Source: Betaproteobacteria bacterium (GTDB lineage: Bacteria; Pseudomonadota; Gammaproteobacteria; Burkholderiales; SG8-39). From it: 32,939 nucleotides of DNA. Every line of letters starts with the position of its first letter. The first letter of the stretch is position 1. Made by a program: the position numbers and the translations under genes. This document shows positions 10,674 through 21,143 of this stretch, in pieces. The stretch lies in assembly GCA_016210745.1 (NCBI GenBank), contig JACQTO010000068.1, positions 1 to 32,939 of the forward strand, written 5' to 3'. The notes beneath the pieces are model-generated. The model was not told the DNA's origin, ran no database searches, and worked only from the letters and a program-made list of their open reading frames with translations.

Positions 10674-11279
10674 ATGTTGCATGCTCCGCACATGCACCCG
10701 GATAGCTCGAGAGTTGTGCCTGGTTTCCTGTATGGTCTGGCGGCATCGCTGGTATTCCTGGTGCATTCCGCCGATGCTCAGGATGTTCTGGTCAATGTGG
10801 TGCGTGAGGGGGATTTTGTCGTCGTATCCGCAAGCGCAGATATGCCGGTGGAGCGTAGCATCGCCTGGGAGGTGCTTACGAACTATGATCGCTACGCGGA
10901 GTTCATCCCGCACTTGCGCGTTTCACGCGTCGTATCCCGCAGCGGCGGCGGCCTTGTATTGGAGCAGCAAGGCGAATTTCGTTTTCTCTTTTTCCGTCAA
11001 CCCCTGGAGCTCAGGCTCGCCGTGACGGAGAAACCTCAGTACCTGGTCGAATCGCGCTCGCTCTCCGGCAGTCTCAAGGATTTGAAGGGCAATTACGAAC
11101 TGCACGATGCCCCGGGCGGGCTGCGCCTGCTCTATTCGGGCCGCTTCGTTCCCGACATCAGTTTGCCTTGGTTCATCGGCCTGTTCTTCGTCAGGGCGGT
11201 GATCGAGAAGGAGTTTTCGGCCCTGGTGGCCGAGATCCTGCGGCGCAATAGCGAGCATCTTCGGCCGATAATTCGATGA
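10674..11279 (+). CDS. exported START/SRPBCC-fold (coenzyme Q-binding/cyclase-like) protein
   Basis: A 201-residue protein with an N-terminal signal peptide (GFLYGLAASLVFLVHSADAQ, cleavage near residue 35). A polyketide cyclase/dehydrase-like START domain follows, recognisable from VERSIAWEVLTNYDRYAEFIP, VVSRSGGGLVLEQQGEF and the final helix of the fold. Such domains form a hydrophobic pocket for lipids or quinones. The start at 10674 is the first ATG giving a normal signal peptide; 10692 is an alternative and neither has a strong ribosome binding site. Its stop overlaps the next start by four bases (ATGA), and that gene overlaps the cardiolipin synthase in the same way, so a role in envelope lipid handling is a reasonable inference. 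Confidence 0.75.
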   Translation: MLHAPHMHPDSSRVVPGFLYGLAASLVFLVHSADAQDVLVNVVREGDFVVVSASADMPVERSIAWEVLTNYDRYAEFIPHLRVSRVVSRSGGGLVLEQQGEFRFLFFRQPLELRLAVTEKPQYLVESRSLSGSLKDLKGNYELHDAPGGLRLLYSGRFVPDISLPWFIGLFFVRAVIEKEFSALVAEILRRNSEHLRPIIR

Positions 11280-12022
11280 TCCTGCGTGTCGCTACCTACA
11301 ACATCCACAAGGGGTTTTCCCATTTCAACCGCCGCATGATGGTGCACGAGCTGCGCGATAATCTGCGCCTGCTCGGCTCCGATATTGTGTTTCTGCAGGA
11401 GGTGCAGGGCCGGCATGAGCGCCATGCTGCGCGCTTCGACGACTGGCCGGTTGAGCCACAGTACGAATTCCTCGCGGATTCGGTCTGGAGCGACACAGCG
11501 TACGGGCGCAATGCCATTTACGACCACGGCCACCACGGCAACGCCATTCTCTCGCGTTTCCCGATCGTCTCCTCGGAGAACCAGGACGTCTCCACGCACT
11601 TCCTGGAGCGGCGAGGCTTGCTGCATTGCGAACTGGGCGTGCCCGGGTTTGCGAACCCACTGCATTGCATCTGCGTGCATATGGCGGTGAACGAGCATGG
11701 CCGCAGGCACCAGGTCGGCGCGTTGATCGAACGCCTGCACCGGCTTGTTCCCGCCGATGCGCCGGTGATTGTCGCCGGCGATTTCAATGACTGGCGTAAC
11801 CTGGCGGGATCGCGTCTTGCCGATGCGCTGGGCCTGAAGGAGGCGTTCCGCGACCAGCGCGGGCGGCCCGCGCGCAGCTTCCCGAGCGCGTTCCCGCTTT
11901 TTCGGCTCGACCGGATCTACGTCCGTGGTTTCACGGTGAGACGTGCCGAAGTGCACCACGGGTTTCCCTGGTCGCGCATTTCGGATCACGCCGCGCTTTC
12001 GGCTCAGTTGGAACCCAGATGA
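11276..12022 (+). CDS. endonuclease/exonuclease/phosphatase (EEP) family protein
   Basis: The 248-residue protein shows the metal-dependent EEP fold that cleaves phosphodiester or phosphate ester bonds in nucleic acids, inositides or lipids. Visible motifs in order are RVATYNIHKGF (metal-site Asn), FLQEVQG (catalytic Glu), VAGDFNDWR (Asp/Asn pair) and ISDHAALSAQL (Asp-His at the C terminus). There is no signal peptide. It starts within the stop codon of the START-like gene (ATGA overlap) and its own stop overlaps the cardiolipin synthase start, so the three proteins should be made together. The substrate is unknown; the coupling to phospholipid synthesis favours a lipid-related phosphodiesterase over a DNA repair enzyme. 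Confidence 0.85.
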   Translation: MILRVATYNIHKGFSHFNRRMMVHELRDNLRLLGSDIVFLQEVQGRHERHAARFDDWPVEPQYEFLADSVWSDTAYGRNAIYDHGHHGNAILSRFPIVSSENQDVSTHFLERRGLLHCELGVPGFANPLHCICVHMAVNEHGRRHQVGALIERLHRLVPADAPVIVAGDFNDWRNLAGSRLADALGLKEAFRDQRGRPARSFPSAFPLFRLDRIYVRGFTVRRAEVHHGFPWSRISDHAALSAQLEPR

Positions 12023-13179
12023 GGCCGCAGTTCCTGGAGGGCAATCGCCTGACGCTGCTGCGCAGCGGGGCGGAGTATTTCCCCGCGCTCGAGGCGGCGA
12101 TCGGCGCGGCGCGGCAGGCGATCTATCTCGAAACCTACATCTACATGCAGGATGCAACCGGCGAGCGCATCAGCGACGCTTTGTGCGATGCGGTGAAGCG
12201 CGGTGTGCAAGTGCATGTTCTTGTCGACGGCTTTGGCGCCAAGGATATGCCGGAGGCGCTCAAGCAGCGGCTGCGCGACGCCGGCGTCCAGTTGCTCGTC
12301 TACCGGCAGCAGATTTCCCCTCTCACGCTCAAGCGCCAGCGCCTGCGGCGCATGCACCGCAAGATCGCGGTGGTCGACGGCCGCGTTGCCTTCATCGGCG
12401 GCATCAACATCATCGATGACATGCACACCCCCGGGCACACGCCGCCGCGCTACGACTACGCGGTGCGTGTCGAAGGGCCGTTGCTGCTGCCCATCCAGCG
12501 GCTGGTGGAGCATATGTGGCGACTGATCACTTGGATCCGTTTCAAGCGGCGCTGGCGGTCCGCGCTGCGTCTGCCGATCGACGAGACGCCGGTCGGCAGC
12601 CAGCGCGCCGCGCTGGTGGTGCGCGACAATTTCCGGCACCGCTCCGATATCGAGGACGCCTATCTGGATGCGATCGAGTCGGCCAGGGAAGAGATTGTCC
12701 TCGCCAACGCCTACTTCTTTCCCGGCAAGCGCTTCCGGCGCGCGCTTATCGAGGCGGCGCGGCGCGGCGTGCGCGTAATCCTGGTGCTGCAGGGGCGCGT
12801 GGAGTACGTCCTGCTGCATTACGCCTCGCGCGCGCTCTACGGCACGCTGCTCGATGCGGGTGTGCAAATCCACGAGTATCACAAGAGTTTCCTGCACGCC
12901 AAGGTCGCCGTGATCGACCGGATGTGGGCCACCGTGGGCTCGTCCAACATCGACCCTTTCAGCTTGTTGCTTGCGCGCGAGGCGAACATCGTGGTCCAGG
13001 ATCGCAAGTTCGCCCTCGAACTGCGCGCCTCGCTCCAAGAGGCGATGGCAGACGGCGCTCACGTTATCTCGCGCGTGAGCTGGCGCCGCAAGCCGCTCAC
13101 CCGACGGGTTCTGATCTGGATGGCCTACGCGCTTACGCGCATCATGATGGGCATGGCCGGATACGGCGGCCAGCATTGA
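12019..13179 (+). CDS. clsB: cardiolipin synthase (ClsB type)
   Basis: A 386-residue phospholipase D superfamily enzyme that forms cardiolipin from phospholipid donors at the inner membrane. The two catalytic HKD motifs are intact: HRKIAVVDGRVAFIGG with His113, and HAKVAVIDRMWATVGSSNID with His293. Like ClsB and unlike ClsA it lacks the two N-terminal membrane helices; the C-terminal LIWMAYALTRIMMGM segment could associate with the membrane. The opening LEGNRLTLLRSGAEYFPALEAAI is typical of ClsB. It is translationally coupled to the EEP-family gene by a four-base overlap, an arrangement also known for E. coli ybhP-clsB. Confidence 0.92.
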   Translation: MRPQFLEGNRLTLLRSGAEYFPALEAAIGAARQAIYLETYIYMQDATGERISDALCDAVKRGVQVHVLVDGFGAKDMPEALKQRLRDAGVQLLVYRQQISPLTLKRQRLRRMHRKIAVVDGRVAFIGGINIIDDMHTPGHTPPRYDYAVRVEGPLLLPIQRLVEHMWRLITWIRFKRRWRSALRLPIDETPVGSQRAALVVRDNFRHRSDIEDAYLDAIESAREEIVLANAYFFPGKRFRRALIEAARRGVRVILVLQGRVEYVLLHYASRALYGTLLDAGVQIHEYHKSFLHAKVAVIDRMWATVGSSNIDPFSLLLAREANIVVQDRKFALELRASLQEAMADGAHVISRVSWRRKPLTRRVLIWMAYALTRIMMGMAGYGGQH

Positions 13180-13296
13180 AGCCATAGTCCCGAAATCGAT
13201 CCGGGACCGAACCTGACACAGGTCAAAGCGCATTCCGGCGCTTGCTGTAGGCTGGATCGCGCCATTCTCAGCGCCGAGGCCACGGCAAGGCGGCGA

Positions 13297-14637
13297 ATGA
13301 AATTTCCGGCGACCGGTCCGCTTCTGACCGACCTGTACCAGTTCACCATGATCCAGGCGTACCTCGACGCCGGCATGGTCGAGGAGGCGGTGTTCGAATT
13401 CTTCGTCAGGAAACTCCCCCAAGGGCGCAACTTCCTGATCGCGGCCGGACTCGAGCAGGTGCTCCGGTATCTCGAGTCGCTGGTGTTTTCGCCGCAGGAA
13501 TTGGAGTGGCTGGAACGCGCCGGAGGTTTCAACCGGCGCTTCATCGACTATCTCGCCGAATTGCGTTTTGCCGGCGAAGTCCACGCGATGCCCGAGGGGA
13601 CGGCGTTTTTCCCGAACGAGCCCATCCTGCGCGTCACCGCGCCCATTCCCGTTGCGCAGCTCGTGGAGAGCCGCATCATCAACCTGCTCAATTTCGAAAC
13701 CTTGATCGCCTCGAAGGCGGCGCGCTGTGTACTTGCCGCGCCGGGGAAGTTCCTGGTCGATTTTGGGCTGCGCCGCGCGCACGGCGCCGAAGCCGGACTG
13801 CTCGCTTCGCGCGCGTCGTATCTCGCCGGGTTTTCGGGGACCTCGGCGGTGCTTGCCGGGGCCGAACTCGACATACCGGTATTCGGCACCATGGCGCATT
13901 CGTTCATACAGGCGCATGCCACCGAGCGCGAGGCGTTTGCGCATTTCGCCGCGGCGCGTCCGCGAAACGTCACCTTCCTCATCGATACCTACGACACCGA
14001 AGCGGCGGCGCAGAAGGTGGTCGATCTCGCCCCGGCGCTGCTTGCGCAAGGGGTGTCGATACGCTCGGTGCGCCTGGATAGCGGTGACCTTGCCGCGCAT
14101 GCGTTCAAGGTGCGGCGCATTCTCGACGCGGGCGGGCTTGCACGGGTCGGTATATTCTGCAGCGGCGGCCTGGATGAATACGCGCTCCGCGACCTGCTTT
14201 CCGGCGGGGCGCCGATCGACGGCTTCGGGGTCGGCACCGCACTCGACGTTTCCGCCGATAGCCCTTGCCTGGACGCGGCATACAAGCTGCAGGAATACGC
14301 GGGGCAGGCGCGGCGCAAGCGCTCCGAAGGCAAGGCGACTTGGCCGGGGCGCAAACAGGTCTATCGTCGATTTGCCGGCGACGGCACCATCGCGGGGGAC
14401 ATGCTCACGCTCGAGTCCGACCCGCAGGAGGGAGCGCCCTTGATCGTGCCGGTGATGAGAGGCGGGCAGCGTCTCGCCCAGGAATCCCTTGCCCGGTTGC
14501 GCGCGCGGGCGGCCGCCGAATTGGCGCGGTTACCGCAGGAGCTGCGGCGGCTGGAGGATTGCGCCACACCGTATCCGGTCGAGGTATCGAGGAGCCTGCG
14601 CGAGCTCGCGGAGGAACTGGACAGGCAGCCGCATTGA
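13297..14637 (+). CDS. pncB: nicotinate phosphoribosyltransferase
   Basis: NAPRTase (446 residues) makes nicotinate mononucleotide from nicotinate and PRPP in NAD salvage. The N terminus has the family hallmark LLTDLYQFTMIQAYLDAG. The centre carries the active-site loop GTMAHSFIQAH with His201, the residue phosphorylated in this family, and RLDSGDLAAHAFKVRRILD for PRPP/product binding. GFGVGTALDVSADSP lies in the C-terminal half. The ATG at 13297 is preceded by AAGGCGG. It stands alone, 117 bases after the cardiolipin synthase gene and converging on the acyl-carrier-protein operon across a 207-base gap holding a palindromic element. Confidence 0.92.
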   Translation: MKFPATGPLLTDLYQFTMIQAYLDAGMVEEAVFEFFVRKLPQGRNFLIAAGLEQVLRYLESLVFSPQELEWLERAGGFNRRFIDYLAELRFAGEVHAMPEGTAFFPNEPILRVTAPIPVAQLVESRIINLLNFETLIASKAARCVLAAPGKFLVDFGLRRAHGAEAGLLASRASYLAGFSGTSAVLAGAELDIPVFGTMAHSFIQAHATEREAFAHFAAARPRNVTFLIDTYDTEAAAQKVVDLAPALLAQGVSIRSVRLDSGDLAAHAFKVRRILDAGGLARVGIFCSGGLDEYALRDLLSGGAPIDGFGVGTALDVSADSPCLDAAYKLQEYAGQARRKRSEGKATWPGRKQVYRRFAGDGTIAGDMLTLESDPQEGAPLIVPVMRGGQRLAQESLARLRARAAAELARLPQELRRLEDCATPYPVEVSRSLRELAEELDRQPH

Positions 14638-14670
14638 ACACCGTCGTGGCTCGGTACGCGAGCAATCCCT

Positions 14671-14822
14671 GCTGTCAACCGTAACCGCGTTTTCTGCGCG
14701 GATGGTGTTTATCCGTGCAGAAAACGCGGTTGGCGCGCGCAGCGCGCAAGTCCGCCGGTGGCATGAGACAGGACTTAGGACGCCGTATATAGAAACCAAA
14801 TCTTCGCCAAATCTGTCAACAG
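14671..14822 (+). repeat. dispersed palindromic element, divergent hairpin copy
   Basis: The convergent gap between pncB and the acyl carrier protein gene holds a 21-bp stem (14683-14703 with 14711-14731, one G-T pair, 7-base loop) with arms rich in ACCGCGTTTTCTGC. About 60 bases further right comes the conserved right module: AGAAACC, AAATCTTCGCCAAAT, CTGTCAACAG, ending at 14822. CTGTCAACCGTAA (14672-14684) and CTGTCAACAGTAA (14813-14825) bracket the element as a 12/13 direct repeat. The hairpin may also terminate both flanking transcription units, but no T-run follows. This explains most of the 14638-14844 gap; no gene was found there. Confidence 0.7.
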
Positions 14823-14844
14823 TAAAGCCGTAAGTAACCAATGC

Positions 14845-15102
14845 CTACTTGGCCGTGGCGCGCAAGGCTGCTTGCAGATACGCCACGCAGTCATCGAGGC
14901 TAAGCAGCTTGCGGTAATCGGCCTCCGGGATTTCCACCCCGAACTCCTTGTGCATCGCGATCACGAAATTGAGAAAATCCATCGAGTCGAGATCGAGCTG
15001 ATCGCGCAGATTGACTCCGGGCTTCAACTCCGCCGGATCCAGCTCGGGGGCGATCTCGCCCAGCAAGCGCACCACCGTCTCGCGTACCGCCTTGTCGTTC
15101 AT
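14845..15102 (-). CDS. acyl carrier protein encoded at the end of a 2-oxoacid dehydrogenase operon
   Basis: An 85-residue four-helix acyl carrier protein. The phosphopantetheine attachment site is Ser40 in DQLDLDSMDFLNFV, preceded by a long first helix (VRETVVRLLGEIAPEL) and followed by the acidic recognition helix and LSLDDCVAYLQAAL. It is not the housekeeping AcpP, whose motif is DSLD within ELVMALEE and which normally sits with fab genes. The ATG at 15102 overlaps the E2 stop (ATGA), so it is translationally coupled to the E2. Its position suggests that it carries an acyl group made or used by the E1/E2 enzymes, or supplies octanoyl for lipoylation; both are inference. Confidence 0.88.
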   Translation of the reverse strand: MNDKAVRETVVRLLGEIAPELDPAELKPGVNLRDQLDLDSMDFLNFVIAMHKEFGVEIPEADYRKLLSLDDCVAYLQAALRATAK

Positions 15103-16310
15103 AGGCTCTCCGGTTGCTGCAGCAGGCGCGCGAGCGCATCCAGAAACAGCGCGCCGCGGTGACCGTCCGTGGCGCGGTGATCGCCCGCGAGCGTTGCGGT
15201 GATCACCGTGCGCGCGACGACCTGTCCTTCCTCCACCCAGGGCCGTTGCGCGGGCTTGCCGAAACCGACCAGCGCGAGTTGCGGCGGATAGATGATGCCG
15301 AACACCGTCTCCACGCCGCGCTCGCCGAGGCTGGTGATGGTGATCGTGGGATCGGTGACTTCGGCCCCCTTGAGTGATCCTGCCCGCGCGCGCTTTACCA
15401 GGTCGCTGAAGTTCGCCATCAGGTCGCCAAGCGAGCGCTGGTCGGCGTGATGCAGGGCCGGGGCGACCAGCCCGCCGCCGCGCAGAGAAATCGCGACGCC
15501 GGTGTGGATGGCCTCGCTCGTCTGGGCCCGATTGTCGATCCAGGAGCCGTTCAGCTCCGGCACTTGGCGCAGCGCCAGGGCGACCGCCTTGATGAGCACA
15601 ATGCCGTAGAGCAGCCGTTCGGTGACCGGCCGTTCGCGATTCACCTTCTCGATCCAAGCGTTGACCCGCGTCAGGTCGATCGCTGTGGCGAGGTAGTAAT
15701 GCGGAATCTCGCGCTTGGATCGCGCCATTGCCGTGGCGATGGCGTCGCGCATGCGCTGCTGACGCGATTCCGCGCCGGCCGCCGCTCCTGGCGTGGTGGC
15801 CGGCGCCGCCGCAGCAAGCTCGGGCGGCCGCATGGTGCGCGCGGCGGCGCGCTCGACGTCCTCGCGGGTAATGCGACCCTGGGGCCCGGTTCCCGCGACC
15901 CTCGCCAGGTCAATGCCGAGCTCCTGGGCGCGCTGGCGCGCTGCAGGTGAGGCATGGGCACGAGCGGCCGAGGGCGCCATCGCCGGCATTTGAGTGATCG
16001 CGGGCGAAACCTTGGCAATGGGCGCAGCTGGTGCGCTCGCAGCGGCGGGGACCGCCTCGGAGGCGGTTTCTCCTTCCACCGCAAGGAGCGCCAAGGGTGT
16101 GCCGACCGGAATCCGCCGATCACCGGGTTCGACCAGAATGCGCTCGATCACGCCGGTGAAGAACGATTCGACGTCCACATTGGCTTTGTCGGTCTCGATG
16201 ACGGCGATGGTTTCGCCGCGCTCGATCCGCTCGCCTGGCTTCCTGCACCAGGCGACCAGCTTGCCCGAGGTCATATCGGCCCCGAGCTTGGGCATGCGGA
16301 ACTCAGCCAT
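15099..16310 (-). CDS. 2-oxoacid dehydrogenase E2 (dihydrolipoyl acyltransferase), single lipoyl domain
   Basis: This 403-residue E2 transfers an acyl group from lipoamide to CoA. Residues 1-80 are a lipoyl domain with the attachment lysine Lys42 in [11 protein letters not shown] peripheral subunit-binding domain lies at about 120-160 ([32 protein letters not shown]). The C-terminal catalytic domain ends with [15 protein letters not shown], where His378 and Asp382 match the HxxxDG active site. An Ala/Pro-rich linker joins the parts. The type resembles E2 of acetoin or branched-chain/pyruvate dehydrogenases of the E1-alpha/E1-beta class. No E3 gene is in the operon. The gap to E1-beta is 146 bases and carries a palindromic element, unlike the tight overlaps elsewhere. 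Confidence 0.93.
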   Translation of the reverse strand: MAEFRMPKLGADMTSGKLVAWCRKPGERIERGETIAVIETDKANVDVESFFTGVIERILVEPGDRRIPVGTPLALLAVEGETASEAVPAAASAPAAPIAKVSPAITQMPAMAPSAARAHASPAARQRAQELGIDLARVAGTGPQGRITREDVERAAARTMRPPELAAAAPATTPGAAAGAESRQQRMRDAIATAMARSKREIPHYYLATAIDLTRVNAWIEKVNRERPVTERLLYGIVLIKAVALALRQVPELNGSWIDNRAQTSEAIHTGVAISLRGGGLVAPALHHADQRSLGDLMANFSDLVKRARAGSLKGAEVTDPTITITSLGERGVETVFGIIYPPQLALVGFGKPAQRPWVEEGQVVARTVITATLAGDHRATDGHRGALFLDALARLLQQPESL

Positions 16311-16344
16311 GAATGCCTAGACCAAATGAGTCGGAATCATCGAT

Positions 16345-16452
16345 GCTGCGTTTGCCGTTATTTAATCTCCACATTTTGTGCGGTTGCATGCAACTGCACA
16401 AAATGTGGAGACTTGATGAAAAGCAAATTCTCCCGCGTGAATACTCCACTGA
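16345..16452 (+). repeat. dispersed palindromic element inside the E1-beta/E2 gap
   Basis: The 46-bp palindrome 16366-16411 has arms starting TCTCCACATTTTGTGC and meets at GTTGCATGCAAC; it is perfect except for one G-T pair. Left of it is the module TTTGCCGTTATTTAATC (compare TTTTGCCGTTTATCGATC at 30957), and right of it a divergent right module (AAAGCAAATTCT). It fills most of the space between the E1-beta stop and the E2 start, both minus strand, so it should be transcribed as a strong RNA hairpin in the operon mRNA. It could act as a processing or attenuation site between the two genes. Confidence 0.85.
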
Positions 16453-16456
16453 GCGA

Positions 16457-17425
16457 CTAAAGCAGTCCCCGAACCGCCTTCACGATGGTCCCGGCCTGCG
16501 GCAGCGCGGCCTCTTCCATGTGCTTGGCGTACGGCATCGGCACCTCGGCGCTGCATACCCGCGCCACCGGGGCATCGAGCTCGTCGAATGCCTGTTCCAT
16601 GATGATCGCGCTCACCTCGCCGGCAAAGCTCCCCGTGCGCCAGGCTTCGTCGACGACGACCGCGCGGCGCGTTTTCGACACCGAGGCGATGATCGTCTCG
16701 GTGTCCAATGGGCGCAGCGTGCGCAGGTCGATGACCTCGGCCCCGATGCCGCTCGCAGCGAGCTGCTCCGCCGCCGCCATGCACTTGCCGAGCGAACCCC
16801 CATAGGTGATGAGCGTTGCGTCTTTTCCGGAGCGGCGCACTGCGGCCCTGCCGATCGCCATCGGCGTGCCGTCTTCCGTGTCGCCTTCGAGGGGGTACAG
16901 CGTCGCGTGCTCGAACACGAACACCGGATCGGGTTCGGCGAGCGCCGCGAGCAGCAGACCGCGCGCATCGGCGACGGTCGCCGGCGTCACCACCTTGATG
17001 CCGGGGATGTGCGCGTACCAGCTCTCCAGGCTGTGAGAGTGCTGCGCCGCGAGCTGGCGGCCGCCGCCGCTCGCCATGCGCACCACCAGCGGCACGCTGA
17101 ACTGGCCGCCCGACATGTGCCTGAGCGTGGCGGCGTTGTTCAGTACCTGGTCGAGCGCCAGCAAACTGAAGTTGATGGTCATCACTTCGACCACCGGCCG
17201 CATCCCGCCCAGCGCCGCGCCGATCCCCGCGCCGACGAAGGTCGACTCCGAAAGCGGGGTGTCCCGGATCCGCTCCGGGCCGAATTCATCGAGCAGACCG
17301 AGGCTGACCGCGAACGCGCCGCCATAGCGGCCGACGTCCTCTCCCATGAGGAATACGCGCGTATCGGCGCGCATGGCCTCGCGCAGCGCCCCGCGGATTG
17401 CTTCGCGATAGGTCATCTTGCTCAT
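16457..17425 (-). CDS. 2-oxoacid dehydrogenase E1 beta subunit
   Basis: This 322-residue protein is the beta chain of a thiamine-diphosphate-dependent E1 (pyruvate, acetoin or branched-chain 2-oxoacid dehydrogenase). It begins [19 protein letters not shown], with [11 protein letters not shown] in the cofactor-proximal region and [19 protein letters not shown], where the Glu of the E1-beta active site is expected. The C-terminal transketolase-like domain ([30 protein letters not shown]) is complete. The start overlaps the E1-alpha stop by four bases (ATGA), so subunits are made in balance. Sequence alone does not separate pyruvate from acetoin specificity. The E2 gene follows only after an inserted palindromic element. 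Confidence 0.93.
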   Translation of the reverse strand: MSKMTYREAIRGALREAMRADTRVFLMGEDVGRYGGAFAVSLGLLDEFGPERIRDTPLSESTFVGAGIGAALGGMRPVVEVMTINFSLLALDQVLNNAATLRHMSGGQFSVPLVVRMASGGGRQLAAQHSHSLESWYAHIPGIKVVTPATVADARGLLLAALAEPDPVFVFEHATLYPLEGDTEDGTPMAIGRAAVRRSGKDATLITYGGSLGKCMAAAEQLAASGIGAEVIDLRTLRPLDTETIIASVSKTRRAVVVDEAWRTGSFAGEVSAIIMEQAFDELDAPVARVCSAEVPMPYAKHMEEAALPQAGTIVKAVRGLL

Positions 17426-18416
17426 GGCGGGGTGTATACGTCCTTGGCAAGGTCTTCAACCGGCTCCCAGGGACCTTTCTCGGCATCATCGACCGCCCAG
17501 CCGATCTCGTTCCAGGCGTCCTTCTCGATCGACTGCAATTGCTCGTCGGTGAGCAGGCCTAGGTCCCGAAGCCGCGCGTCGAAAGTCGCGATCGGATCGC
17601 GCTTCTTCCATTCGGCGACCTCGTCCTTGGTGCGATAGAGCTCGGGGTCGGCCGTCGAGTGGGCGCGATAGCGGTAAGTGCGCAGCTCGAGAAAATAGGG
17701 ACCATCGCCGCGGCGCACCGCTTGCGCGGCGCGCCCGACTGCCTCCTCGACCTCGTAGACGTCCATGCCGTCGACGGCCTCGGACTGCATCCGATAGCTT
17801 GCCGCCTTGGCGTGCAGATCGGTCTCGGACTCCGAGCGCTCCAGCGCCGTGCCCATCGCATAGAGATTGTTCTCGCACAGGAAAAGGACCGGGAGGTGCC
17901 ACAGTGCCGCGAGATTCATCGATTCGTGGAATTCGCCTTCGGCCACCGCGCCGTCGCCGAAGAAACAGGCGGTCACGCGGCGCCTGCTCTGCATCTTGTC
18001 GGCAAGGGCGAGGCCTATCGCAATGGGCAGACCGCCGGCGACGATCGCGTAGCCGCCGTAGAAGCGCCGTGCCGCGTCGAACATGTGCATCGAGCCGCCG
18101 CGCCCGCGCGAGCAGCCGTTGGCTTTGCCGTACATCTCGGCCATGACGGCGCCCGCGGGCATGCCGCGCGCCAGTGCGTGGCCGTGTTCGCGGTAGGTGG
18201 TGACGATGGCGTCCTCGCCGGTGAGCCCCTGCATTGCGCCTACGGCAACGGCCTCCTCGCCGATGTACAGATGCAGGAACCCCCGGATCTTGCCCGCGCT
18301 GTAGAGCTCGGCCGCTTTCTCCTCGAAGTGGCGGATGAGCAGCATCTGTCGCAGCAGCTCGTGCGCGTGCGCGAGTTCCAGCGCATGCTCGTGCGGGGGG
18401 TGTGATTCGAGGGACA

Positions 18417-18417
<1 letters not shown>
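17422..18417 (-). CDS. 2-oxoacid dehydrogenase E1 alpha subunit
   Basis: The 331-residue alpha chain of the E1 heterotetramer. The thiamine-diphosphate motif is complete: [20 protein letters not shown], then [16 protein letters not shown]. Also seen are [20 protein letters not shown] near the N terminus, [20 protein letters not shown] and the phosphorylation-loop region [15 protein letters not shown], all typical of PDH/acetoin-dehydrogenase E1-alpha. The ATG at 18417 is used; a TTG one codon earlier is less likely. It shares one base with the stop of the upstream ligase (TGATG) and overlaps E1-beta by four bases. The upstream CoA ligase and downstream E2 and carrier protein suggest a dedicated acyl-transfer module. 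Confidence 0.93.
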
Positions 18418-20171
<1,754 letters not shown>

Positions 20172-20376
20172 ACTGCTCTGCCTCCGGCGCGGCATGCCAG
20201 CATCACGAATGCTCTGACCACGGTATGGGTTGCAGGGCGCCGGCGTGTTGAGCTGGATCAAACGCGCCTGCAGACCGGGTCGGGAACAAGCGCTGCTGTC
20301 ATCTGGAGACGGCCAGCTGGGGCGGACGAAAATAAGATGCTATCCTGAGCCCGGCGAAGCATGAGCTCAGATTCGA

Positions 20377-21048
20377 ATGACGAAACTTCTGCGCTGTCCG
20401 AACTGCTCGGAGACGATGGAACGAAGGAGCCTGGAGCGCACTGACGGCGCCGAGCTCGCGATCGATCTGTGCTTCTGCTGCCACGTCTTCTGGTTCGACA
20501 GCATGGAAAGTCCGCGGCTTGCGGCGGGGGCGGTAATGGAACTCCTGCGGAGGATCCGCCAGCATGGACAGACACCGCGGCATATCCTTCGCGAGCAGTT
20601 GGATTGCCCGCGTTGCGGAGCGTTACTTGTCTGTACCCACGATTTGGTAAAGGGCGGCCGCATCCGCTATTACCGGTGCAGCCACGACGGCGGGCGTCTC
20701 ACGCCGTTCCTGCAATTCCTGATAGAAAAACAGTTCGTTCGCGTCGTGACCCCGCATGAGTTGAGCCGCCTGCGACTCGATATCCGGCAGGCGAGGTGCT
20801 CGGGCTGCGGCGCGCCGATAGATCTCGTGCGGCAGGATCACTGCGGGCACTGCTTTGCGCCGATCACGGTGCTCGATGCCGATGCCCTAGAGCGTGCCTC
20901 GCACTCCTGGAACGAACGCGCGCACGCGCGGGCAAACGGGCCCGCCAAGGCCGAACAGGACCTCGTGCGATTGCGCGATATCGAGCGTTGGCAGTGCAAG
21001 GACGACAGCGATTTACTCTTGCGCAGCATCGAGATCGCCGGCGAATAG
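20377..21048 (+). CDS. multi-zinc-ribbon protein of unknown function (TFIIB-type zinc finger)
   Basis: This 223-residue protein has no signal peptide and no membrane segment. It has three separate clusters that could each bind zinc. One is CPNC (7-10) with CFCC (32-35), the zf-TFIIB pattern with HVFWFDSMES following. A second is CPRCGALLVC with RCSHDGG. A third is CSGCGAPID with HCGHCFAPI. The last 60 residues are charged and helical. Such ribbons commonly mediate protein or nucleic-acid contacts; no enzymatic motif is visible and I do not recognise a characterised homologue. It is divergent from the CoA ligase and ends before a strong hairpin at 21064-21102. Confidence 0.72.
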   Translation: MTKLLRCPNCSETMERRSLERTDGAELAIDLCFCCHVFWFDSMESPRLAAGAVMELLRRIRQHGQTPRHILREQLDCPRCGALLVCTHDLVKGGRIRYYRCSHDGGRLTPFLQFLIEKQFVRVVTPHELSRLRLDIRQARCSGCGAPIDLVRQDHCGHCFAPITVLDADALERASHSWNERAHARANGPAKAEQDLVRLRDIERWQCKDDSDLLLRSIEIAGE

Positions 21049-21063
21049 ATTCGGAAGAGCGCA

Positions 21064-21102
21064 TGCAGCCCTGTCGCCTGCGAAGCAGGTGACAGGGCTG
21101 CA
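21064..21102. terminator. strong bidirectional hairpin between convergent genes
   Basis: Arms 21064-21081 and 21085-21102 pair over 18 bp (one G-T pair) around a GAA loop; the left arm includes GCAGCCCTGTCGCCTGC. A TTTT stretch lies at 21111-21114 on the plus strand, a few bases past the stem. It sits between the stops of the zinc-ribbon gene (21048, plus) and the SPW gene (21144, minus), the expected place for a shared terminator. Confidence 0.7.
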
Positions 21103-21143
21103 ACTTCGTGTTTTGGCGCCGTTACCGGCGTTCGGTTACGCGG

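Noticed and set aside
12004..14100. 698-codon minus-strand frame across clsB and pncB
   Set aside because: Shadow of two well-supported plus-strand genes, low-complexity Arg/Gln/His-rich product and no recognisable domain.
15103..15657. Upstream extension of the acyl carrier protein frame to 270 codons
   Set aside because: The extension lies within the E2 coding region in another frame; the ACP has a proper ATG at 15102 overlapping the E2 stop.
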